Shown in pieces: positions 1 through 5,752 of a DNA stretch of 5,752 nucleotides. Source of the stretch: Erythrobacter sp. UBA3075 (GTDB lineage: Bacteria; Pseudomonadota; Alphaproteobacteria; Sphingomonadales; Sphingomonadaceae); the NCBI GenBank assembly GCA_002367375.1, contig DFBR01000128.1:32072-37823 (forward strand), given 5' to 3'. A model generated the notes under the pieces. The model searched no databases and was not told the DNA's origin. It worked only from the letters and a program-made list of their open reading frames with translations. The translations under genes were made by a program, and so were the position numbers. The first letter of the stretch is position 1. Every line of letters starts with the position of its first letter.

Positions 1-825
1 TTCACCGGCCGCGACCGCATTCTGACGCTCAATGCCTTTGCCAGCACGATTGATTACGATGCCTATGACGCGCGGACGATCTCTGCTGTTGGCACATTTG
101 AACGGGCCAGCACTCTGCTGTTCCAGAAGGAGCTGAGCTGGTCGGTTGGGCTGGAGCTGGTGGCGACGCGCGAAAGCGAGGTCGACGCCAATGGAGTAGA
201 GCAACCGCGCGAGACCTATTTCATTGCCGCTCTGCCGCTGTTCGCCCAATTTGATAATTCGGATGATTTGCTCAATCCGACCGAGGGCTGGCGCCTGTCG
301 GCTAATCTTTCGCCTGAAATATCGGACAATGACGGGGTGCAGAGCTTCTACCTGCGCAGTCAGGCCGATGCCTCCTATTACCAATCGATTGGCGAGAACA
401 CGGTGCTGGCGGGCCGCGTGCGGTTGGCGAGCATTCCGGGTGCTGAGATTGATAGTATTGCGCCCTCGCGGCGGCTCTATGCAGGCGGCGGCGGATCGGT
501 GCGCGGCTATGGCTACCGCGAAATCGGACCGCGCAATGACGAAGGCGATCTCACGGGCGGACGCAGCGTTGTCGAGCTTTCAGCCGAAGCGCGCATTGGC
601 ACCAATTTCTTCGATGGCGCGGTCAGTGTGGTGCCGTTTGTCGATGCGGGCTCGGTCGGCGATGACCCGACGCCCGATTTCCGCTCGATCAAATTCGGTG
701 CGGGCGTGGGCCTGCGCTACGAAACCGGCTTTGGGCCGCTGAGGCTGGATGTTGCCTTCCCGCTCAATCCCGGTCCTAATGACAATTGGGTCGCGGTCTA
801 TGTCGCGCTGGGGCAGGCCTTCTGA
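1..825 (+). CDS. tamA: TamA, Omp85-family outer-membrane barrel (C-terminal part, 5' end outside window)
   Basis: The reading frame is open from base 1 to the TGA at 823-825, giving 274 residues of a protein whose N-terminus (signal peptide, POTRA domains and first barrel strands) lies off the left edge. The sequence alternates polar and hydrophobic residues as in a beta-barrel. Residue numbers below count from base 1. Omp85 landmarks are the D-x-L-L-N-P-T-x-G-W strand and turn (residues 88-97), the loop-6 signature VRGY (167-170, bases 499-510) after a Gly-rich run, FVDAG (213-217), FGPLRLDVAFPLN (244-256), and a terminal strand ending in Phe (263-274), which fits the signal recognised by the BAM complex. 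In the family, TamA is the outer-membrane half of the translocation and assembly module. BamA shares these motifs, but the tamB gene directly downstream favours TamA. Internal GTG or ATG codons such as the one at 160 are not real starts. Confidence 0.93.
   Translation, partial: FTGRDRILTLNAFASTIDYDAYDARTISAVGTFERASTLLFQKELSWSVGLELVATRESEVDANGVEQPRETYFIAALPLFAQFDNSDDLLNPTEGWRLSANLSPEISDNDGVQSFYLRSQADASYYQSIGENTVLAGRVRLASIPGAEIDSIAPSRRLYAGGGGSVRGYGYREIGPRNDEGDLTGGRSVVELSAEARIGTNFFDGAVSVVPFVDAGSVGDDPTPDFRSIKFGAGVGLRYETGFGPLRLDVAFPLNPGPNDNWVAVYVALGQAF
810..817 (+). promoter_or_regulatory. Weak Shine-Dalgarno for tamB inside the tamA 3' end
   Basis: GGGGCAGG lies within the last codons of tamA, and its AGG (815-817) ends 7 bases before the ATG at 825. 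The match is modest. Together with the TGATG stop/start overlap it supports initiation at 825, probably helped by ribosomes finishing tamA. It does not serve the upstream ATG at 786. Confidence 0.5.
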
Positions 826-3800
826 TGGCCGAAAATGCCATCGAGAATGACGCGCCCGAAGAGGCGGAGGGCGCGCCGCGCAAGCGCCGCTGGGTGCTGC
901 GATCGCTTAGGGCCATCGCCTGGGTGCTGATCGGGCTCCTGGCGCTGGTGCTGCTGTTTGTCGCTTTCCTGCACACGCCGCCGGGAAGGCAGTTCATTGT
1001 CGATCAGATTGCCAAGGTCGCCCCGGCGTCTGGCCTGTCGGTTGAGGTGGGGGAGATCGATGGATCGATCCTGTGGAGCTCCACTCTCAGCGATGTGAAA
1101 TTCCGCGATGCGAATGACACGCTGTTCCTTGAGGTGCCGACCGTGGATCTCAATTGGCGGCCGTACAAATGGTTCACCAGCGGATTGGATGTGCGCCATC
1201 TGGTGCTGACCGATGGCACGCTATACGCCGCGCCCGAACTGATCGCTGGCGATCCTGATGCGCCGCTGCTGCCCGATTTCGACATTCGCATTGATCGGTT
1301 CGTCATCGATAATCTGACCGTTGCGGAGGGCCTGCTGGGCGAGGGGCGGACGATCAATTTCTCCGCCGAGGCTGATGTGCGCGATGGGTTGGTCTATGTC
1401 GATGCGGGGGGCGAATTTGGCGGCGGTGACGTGTTTGCCGCACTCATCCATGCCGAACCCGATGGTGATCGCTTTGATCTCGATCTGGATTGGCAGGCCC
1501 CGCAGGGCGGCTTCCTTGCAGCCATGGTGGGTGCAGAAGAAGACCTTTCCGTGCGGCTGGAAGGCGATGGCAGCTGGACTTCGTGGGCAGGCGAGCTTGA
1601 CGCGGTACAGGGCGGCACTGACCTGCTGGACTTCGATATCTACAATGAAAGCGGCCAGTACCGTATTGTCGGACGCGCGCGTCCGGGCAGCTATGTCGAA
1701 GGACTGGCAGCTCGCGCGCTGGGTGAAACTGTCACACTGACCGCGTCGGGCACACTGGATGACAGCGTGCTGGAAGGCGATTTCGTGATGCGCGCGCGCG
1801 GCGTCAACGCCGACGGAGCAGGCGTTGTTGATCTTGCCAATAACCGGATTGAGGATTTTGCGCTGGCAGCGCAATTGCTCGACCCGACGCTGTTTTCAGG
1901 CGACATCGTACTCAACGGGACGCAAATCGAAGCGACCCTCAACGGGGAATTCCGCGACCTCAGCGTGCCGCACAGGCTGACAGCGGCGGAAATCGACGCG
2001 GGCGGGATCATTGTGACCGGCGTCACACAATCCGGCACGCTTACCTATGATGGCACGCGCTTCACCATTCCTCTCGATGCCGAGATTGCCCGCATCGTTA
2101 GCGGGGTCGATTTGTTCGATCCGCGGCTCGTGAACGGCACTCTTAACGGCACACTCATCTACGCGGGTGGCGAGCTATTGTCGGACGATCTGGCCGTCAA
2201 TTTCCCCGGGCTGGAGGCGCTGCTGGGCCTCAACAGCAATTTCGGCACCGGACTGACGCGCGTCACTGGTCCAGTAAATATGGCCGATCTAATGTTTGAC
2301 GGGATCGGCAAGATCGATGCCGGTGCGCAAATTCGCTTTGTCATCGGCGGCGGCCAGCCGTGGACCCTTGATGCTGATCTACAGGGCCGCGTGGATGAAG
2401 TGACCAATTCAACGCTGGAAACTCTTGCTGGCACCGGCATCCGCTTTCAGGGCGGGCTGACGCTGGGCGCTGGCGCGCCCCTCGCTTTTGACAATATGCG
2501 CATTACGGCCAGCAAGGTGACTGCAACGCTGGATGGGCGGGTGGATGAAGCTGGCACCACGCTGGCCGGGTCGGGTGAGCACACCCAATATGGTCCCTTC
2601 ACCGTGGAGGCGCTGATCGCCGATGATGGGCCAAGCGCTGCGCTGGTGTTTGCCGATCCATTGCCAGCCGCCGGACTTTCCGACGTGCGCGTCACGCTCG
2701 CCCCGTCCGAAGATGGCTTCGCTATCGAGACGCAGGGCGGTTCGATGCTGGGCGAGTTTGACGGGCAGATCAATCTCACCATCGCGGAGGATGGTGACAC
2801 TTTCCTCGACATCACCCGGCTCGACGTGGCGCAATCGCGCGTGTCGGGTGTGCTCGAGCTGGTCGAGGGCGGTGTGACGGGTGATCTCGCTCTGTCGCGT
2901 GGGGGCATCGACGGGATGATCGGACTGGCCATGCGCGGTGGCGGGCAGGGCTTCGACATTGATGTGACCGCGCGCAACGCCCGGTTCGGCGGGGAGACGC
3001 CGCTCGGCATCAATCGCGGCACAATCGATGCGACCGGCCTGATTGCAGGGCAGGATACGACCGTGCGCGGGAATGCCAACCTTCAGGGGCTGTCATACGG
3101 CAGCCTGTTCATTGGGCGCTTTGCCGCGAGCGCACAATTGGTCGATGGCGTGGGTGAATTCGACGCCGCGATGACCGGGCGGCGGGGCAGCCGGTTTGAG
3201 CTGCTGGTGAACGGCAATGCCACGCAGGAACGCGTCGCGATTGCGGTGGATGGTTCCTATGCCGCACGCGATATCTCCATGCCGCGCCGGGCCGTGCTGA
3301 CCAGACTGGACGATGGCGGCTGGCGTTTGCAGCGCTCGCAATTGTCATTTGGCGATGGCTTTGTCCTCGCCAGTGGACGCTTCGGCGGCGATGCTCCGAT
3401 AGCAGGCAATGTCTCGCTTTCCGACATGCCGCTGGGCCTGGCGGATGCTCTGGCGGGCGAGCTGGGTGTTGGCGGCACGGTTTCGGGCGTGATCGAGGTG
3501 GCTGGCGGAGCCAATGGCCTGCCCACTGGCGAAGCGCGGTTGATGATCGACGATCTCACCCGCGCCAGTTCGCTACTGACTTCTCGCCCGATGGATATTG
3601 CGCTGGTTGCCGACCTTTCTGAAACACTAGCGCAGGCGCGCGCTGTGATTTCCGATGGCGGCAATGTCGACGGACGCCTCCAGGGACGCATCGTCAATTT
3701 GCCGCAAGCAGGCGGGTTGGCGGAGCGTCTCTACGCCGGCAATCTGTTCGCGCAGCTTCGCTTCAGCGGTTCCGCTGCGGCGCTGTGGCGGCTTGCAGCC

Positions 3801-5042
3801 ATCGACTTGCTCGATGTGACTGGCGATATCGAAGTGGCGGCAGATGTGCGCGGGAAGCTGGGCGCACCGCGACTGCGCGGCTCGCTATCAGGGGATGATC
3901 TGCGAGTGCGCAGCGCGCTAACCGGGACAGATGTGACCGGCGTGACTGCGCGCGGGCGGTTTGATGGGCCACGCTTCAATCTCACCAGCTTTGCCGGAAG
4001 CGCGCCCAATGGCGGAAGGGTCACCGGCAGCGGCTATGTCGATTTGTCGAACATCACAGCGTCGCGCGGGCCGAGCATGGATATCCGCCTTGCCGCAAGC
4101 AATGCGCAAATCCTCGATATTGCCAATATGGGCGCGACGATCACCGGCCCGATGCGGATTGTCTCCAACGGCGTGGGCGGCACTATCGCAGGACGGCTGC
4201 GCGCCAGAGATGTGCGCTGGCGGCTGGGCATGTCGGCTGAAGCGATTGCGGAATTGCCGAGCGTCAATACCACCGAAATCAATCTGCCGGGCGATGTCGC
4301 GCCCTCTGCAGCCAACACTGGCCCTTGGCGTTTTCTGATCGATGTCAGCGCGCCCGGCGGCATCGAAGTCGATGGCATGGGGCTGGACAGTGAATGGCGC
4401 ACCGACAATCTCCTGATCCGCGGGACAACCGATGATCCGCGGCTTGGCGGCGAAGTCAGCGTTGTGCCGCGGCAGGGTTTTTATTCCTTCGCCGGGACGC
4501 GCTTTGAGATCACACGGGGCGATATCTTCTTCGACCGCAGCGTACCCATCGATCCGCGCATCGATCTGCTTGCGGAAACCGAGGTGGACGGGCTTTCGGT
4601 AGCGGTGAATGTCAGCGGCAATGCCAGCCAGCCTGCGATCATCTTCTCCTCCACCCCAGCGCTGCCGGAAGAAGAGCTACTGGCCCGGCTGCTGTTCGGC
4701 GGCTCGATCACCAATCTCTCGGCGACCGATGCGCTGCAGCTGGGTTCAGCAGTTGCTGGCCTGCGCGGCGGATCGGGGCTTGGCCCGATTAACCAGTTGC
4801 GCAATGCCATCGGGCTTGACCGCCTGCGCATCGTGGCGGCGGACCCGGCGCTCGACCGAGGCACGTCGATTGCGCTGGGCAAGAACTTCGGTCGCCGCTT
4901 CTACGCTGAGATCATCACCGATGGTGCAGGTTATTCGGCCAGCAATCTGGAATTCCGCATCACCAGCTGGCTTAACCTGCTCGGCACAGTCAGCACCGTG
5001 GGCAGGAACAGCGCGGCGGTCGAATTCCGGCGCGACTATTAG
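825..5042 (+). CDS. tamB: TamB, inner-membrane-anchored translocation and assembly module protein (DUF490)
   Basis: This is a complete gene of 1405 residues, somewhat longer than E. coli TamB (about 1260). The start at 825 is chosen because it overlaps the tamA stop by one base; an in-frame ATG at 786 would only add 13 residues encoded by out-of-frame tamA sequence. The N-terminus has an acidic tail (about residues 3-15), a basic cluster RKRRWVLRSLR (19-29), and one hydrophobic helix (about 30-49). This predicts an N-in signal anchor with the rest in the periplasm. An AsmA-like segment follows (about 51-110). The long middle is rich in short beta strands with G/D turns, as expected for the lipid-binding beta-taco fold. 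The C-terminal DUF490 domain is clear: VVPRQGFYSFAGTRFEITRG (1213-1232), TPALPEEELLARLLFGG (1277-1293), and a final barrel-like strand ending EFRRDY at 1405. In the family this end contacts TamA. The role is outer-membrane protein assembly and probably phospholipid transport between the membranes. Confidence 0.95.
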   Translation: MAENAIENDAPEEAEGAPRKRRWVLRSLRAIAWVLIGLLALVLLFVAFLHTPPGRQFIVDQIAKVAPASGLSVEVGEIDGSILWSSTLSDVKFRDANDTLFLEVPTVDLNWRPYKWFTSGLDVRHLVLTDGTLYAAPELIAGDPDAPLLPDFDIRIDRFVIDNLTVAEGLLGEGRTINFSAEADVRDGLVYVDAGGEFGGGDVFAALIHAEPDGDRFDLDLDWQAPQGGFLAAMVGAEEDLSVRLEGDGSWTSWAGELDAVQGGTDLLDFDIYNESGQYRIVGRARPGSYVEGLAARALGETVTLTASGTLDDSVLEGDFVMRARGVNADGAGVVDLANNRIEDFALAAQLLDPTLFSGDIVLNGTQIEATLNGEFRDLSVPHRLTAAEIDAGGIIVTGVTQSGTLTYDGTRFTIPLDAEIARIVSGVDLFDPRLVNGTLNGTLIYAGGELLSDDLAVNFPGLEALLGLNSNFGTGLTRVTGPVNMADLMFDGIGKIDAGAQIRFVIGGGQPWTLDADLQGRVDEVTNSTLETLAGTGIRFQGGLTLGAGAPLAFDNMRITASKVTATLDGRVDEAGTTLAGSGEHTQYGPFTVEALIADDGPSAALVFADPLPAAGLSDVRVTLAPSEDGFAIETQGGSMLGEFDGQINLTIAEDGDTFLDITRLDVAQSRVSGVLELVEGGVTGDLALSRGGIDGMIGLAMRGGGQGFDIDVTARNARFGGETPLGINRGTIDATGLIAGQDTTVRGNANLQGLSYGSLFIGRFAASAQLVDGVGEFDAAMTGRRGSRFELLVNGNATQERVAIAVDGSYAARDISMPRRAVLTRLDDGGWRLQRSQLSFGDGFVLASGRFGGDAPIAGNVSLSDMPLGLADALAGELGVGGTVSGVIEVAGGANGLPTGEARLMIDDLTRASSLLTSRPMDIALVADLSETLAQARAVISDGGNVDGRLQGRIVNLPQAGGLAERLYAGNLFAQLRFSGSAAALWRLAAIDLLDVTGDIEVAADVRGKLGAPRLRGSLSGDDLRVRSALTGTDVTGVTARGRFDGPRFNLTSFAGSAPNGGRVTGSGYVDLSNITASRGPSMDIRLAASNAQILDIANMGATITGPMRIVSNGVGGTIAGRLRARDVRWRLGMSAEAIAELPSVNTTEINLPGDVAPSAANTGPWRFLIDVSAPGGIEVDGMGLDSEWRTDNLLIRGTTDDPRLGGEVSVVPRQGFYSFAGTRFEITRGDIFFDRSVPIDPRIDLLAETEVDGLSVAVNVSGNASQPAIIFSSTPALPEEELLARLLFGGSITNLSATDALQLGSAVAGLRGGSGLGPINQLRNAIGLDRLRIVAADPALDRGTSIALGKNFGRRFYAEIITDGAGYSASNLEFRITSWLNLLGTVSTVGRNSAAVEFRRDY
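2385..2549 (+). repeat. Imperfect internal repeat in TamB (GRVDE units 50 residues apart)
   Basis: Residues 521-525 and 571-575 of TamB both read GRVDE. They begin at bases 2385 and 2535, exactly 150 bases apart. Each is preceded by an alternating strand (DADLQ, TATLD) and followed within a few residues by a T-L-A-G-[TS]-G turn. The nucleotide copies have diverged in synonymous positions, so this looks like an old protein-level repeat or convergence on a repeated strand-turn unit, not a recent duplication. Confidence 0.5.
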
Positions 5043-5048
5043 TCGGCC
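5029..5048. repeat. Inverted repeat over the convergent tamB / FAS1-lipoprotein stop codons
   Basis: CGACT (5033-5037) and AGTCG (5041-5045) are perfect inverted repeats around a 3-base ATT loop. GGC (5029-5031) and GCC (5046-5048) extend the stem to 8 pairs with one bulged G at 5032. The loop and inner stem contain the TAG of tamB (5040-5042) and, on the other strand, the TAA of the lipoprotein gene (5041-5039). There is no U-tract on either side, so it is not a typical intrinsic terminator. It could stabilise 3' ends or slow polymerase in both directions, or it could be chance. Confidence 0.4.
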
Positions 5049-5608
5049 TCAACGCCCGTGTCCTTCAAAACCACCTCCACCGGCAGGACCACGCCATTTG
5101 CGCCGAGCATTTCCTCGCCGATCACCGCTGAAGCTGTGCCGCCGTCGCTCGATACAGTCAGACTATCGCCATCCATCGCGAAGGTGAGCGTGCCGGTGCC
5201 CATGGTCTGCATTTCCACCGGACCGCCGCTGCTTTCAATGGCGGCGGTAATATCTGCAGATGTGAGATAGCCCGGCACGATATGGTCGCGCAGCACCGCA
5301 ATCAGCGCCGGACGCGCCTCTTCGCCGGTGAAATCATCACCCAGCGCCGCCATGGCATCATCTGTTGGGGCCAGCACGGTGTAAGCTGCCATGCCATCGA
5401 ACGCCTGCGCCAGACCGGCATCCTCTACCAGCTGCTCAACCATACTCAGTTCGTCGGCCTCGGCAATCAGCGCGGCAATGCTTTGGGTGCTGGGATCACT
5501 GGGAGCAAGACTGCCCGCCTCATCGGCAGTTTCGTCACCGCATCCAGTTAGGGTGAGCAGTGCAGCTGCGATCGCCGTCAGCGAAGTGCGTTTCACGGAA
5601 TATGTCAT
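5039..5608 (-). CDS. Fasciclin (FAS1) domain lipoprotein
   Basis: This 189-residue product starts with a short basic n-region (VKR, 5-7) and a hydrophobic stretch, then a lipobox L-T-G-C with the acylated Cys at 23. Gly at +2 is not an inner-membrane retention signal under E. coli rules, so outer-membrane anchoring is likely. An acidic, Ser/Pro-containing linker (24-43) precedes a single FAS1 domain (about 44-183). The domain shows the H1-type motif YTVLAPTDDAMAAL (76-89), DHIVPGYLTSADI (108-120) and an H2-type end ANGVVLPVEVVL (170-181). The usual H2 form is NG-hydrophobic-x-H-x-I-D; here the His and I-D positions are replaced. FAS1 domains mediate adhesion or protein interaction in the cell envelope; the partner is unknown. 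The frame also allows GTG at 5614 and ATG at 5611, but the ATG at 5608 has the best spacing from AAGGGAG. The gene follows a Tyr-rich gene by 11 bases and converges on tamB. Confidence 0.9.
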   Translation of the reverse strand: MTYSVKRTSLTAIAAALLTLTGCGDETADEAGSLAPSDPSTQSIAALIAEADELSMVEQLVEDAGLAQAFDGMAAYTVLAPTDDAMAALGDDFTGEEARPALIAVLRDHIVPGYLTSADITAAIESSGGPVEMQTMGTGTLTFAMDGDSLTVSSDGGTASAVIGEEMLGANGVVLPVEVVLKDTGVEAD

Positions 5609-5613
5609 CATCA

Positions 5614-5620
5614 CTCCCTT
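5614..5620 (-). promoter_or_regulatory. Shine-Dalgarno of the FAS1 lipoprotein gene
   Basis: Read on the minus strand, AAGGGAG runs from 5620 to 5614. It begins on the last base of the upstream gene's TGA stop and leaves 5 bases before the ATG at 5608, but only 2 before the ATG at 5611; the GTG at 5614 shares its first base with the motif. This decides the start in favour of 5608 and suggests that ribosomes ending the upstream gene can re-initiate here. Confidence 0.65.
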
Positions 5621-5752
5621 CAGATCAGCAATTCGATAGCAGCGGCAACCAGCCGCGTTTCGGGATCGATCTGATACACATAGCCATCATTGTAGCGATA
5701 ATAGGGGTCCGGCCCGGCGCGATAACGATCACGGTAGCTGTAGGGCACGTTG
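5620..5752 (-). CDS. Tyr-rich protein of unknown function (C-terminal fragment, 5' end outside window)
   Basis: A minus-strand frame is open from the right edge (first full codon at 5751-5749) to a TGA at 5622-5620, giving 43 residues. Eight are Tyr, mostly in YSYRDRYR (4-11), DPYYRY (15-20) and DGYVYQID (22-29), followed by an apolar tail with few charges, TRLVAAAIELLI (32-43). This pattern of aromatic, Arg- and Tyr-rich segments ending in a VAAAI-type strand resembles C-termini of small secreted proteins that I recall from sphingomonads, some annotated as RcnB-like; that is memory-based and not demonstrated here. The signal peptide and most of the protein are off the edge. Its stop is 11 bases before the FAS1 lipoprotein ATG, with the Shine-Dalgarno touching the stop, so the two are probably co-transcribed. 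That spacing and the absence of stop codons support a real gene despite the short length. Confidence 0.65.
   Translation of the reverse strand, partial: NVPYSYRDRYRAGPDPYYRYNDGYVYQIDPETRLVAAAIELLI

Noticed and set aside
224..742. 172-codon plus-strand frame within tamA
   Set aside because: It is a shadow of the TamA barrel in another frame; the product is Arg/Cys-rich and has no domain.
786..824. Upstream ATG extending TamB by 13 residues
   Set aside because: These bases encode the last strand of TamA in its own frame. The added residues are not like a TamB N-terminus, and the ATG at 825 has the stop/start overlap and a Shine-Dalgarno-like motif.
1055..1070. GATCGATGGATCGATC, a near-palindromic GATC-rich run
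   Set aside because: It encodes E-I-D-G-S-I in the conserved N-terminal region of TamB using common codons. No operator or origin context is present.
1221..1874. 217-codon antisense open frame within tamB
   Set aside because: It lies wholly opposite a strongly supported TamB coding frame. Its translation is low-complexity Ala/Arg/Pro-rich text without a domain. Long antisense frames are expected in GC-rich coding DNA.
2447..3079. 210-codon antisense open frame within tamB
   Set aside because: The product is Ser/Pro-rich, with no recognisable motif, and is explained by the codon bias of the opposite strand.
4609..5187. 192-codon plus-strand frame crossing the tamB end into the FAS1 gene
   Set aside because: It overlaps the conserved DUF490 C-terminus in another frame and the antisense of the lipoprotein. 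The product is Arg/Ser/Pro-rich with no motif.

Overview
The window is a compact, high-GC stretch of bacterial chromosome with almost no non-coding DNA. Its content suggests a Gram-negative alphaproteobacterium, most likely a sphingomonad of the Erythrobacteraceae type. The reasons are the TamA/TamB pair with an Omp85 barrel, the strongly GC-biased third codon positions, and the style of the Tyr-rich C-terminus at the right edge. The taxonomic guess is inference from sequence style; no marker gene is present.

Layout. Bases 1-825 (+) hold the C-terminal 274 residues of an Omp85-family outer-membrane barrel, read as TamA, cut by the left edge. Bases 825-5042 (+) hold a complete 1405-residue TamB (DUF490) protein; its start codon shares one base with the tamA stop (TGATG). 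Bases 5039-5608 (-) hold a 189-residue lipoprotein with a single fasciclin (FAS1) domain, convergent to tamB and overlapping it by 4 bases at the stop codons. Bases 5620-5752 (-) hold the last 43 residues of a Tyr-rich protein of unknown function, just upstream of the FAS1 gene and in the same orientation, cut by the right edge.

How the genes work together. TamA (outer membrane) and TamB (inner-membrane anchored, spanning the periplasm) form the translocation and assembly module, which helps insert outer-membrane proteins; TamB-like proteins are also implicated in phospholipid transport between the membranes. The one-base overlap points to translational coupling. The two minus-strand genes look like a separate small operon for envelope or secreted proteins. 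No mobile element, CRISPR array, tRNA, rRNA or riboswitch was seen. I found no evidence of a new multi-gene system here. The most unusual points are the tail-to-tail stop overlap sitting in a small hairpin, and the degenerate H2 motif of the FAS1 domain.
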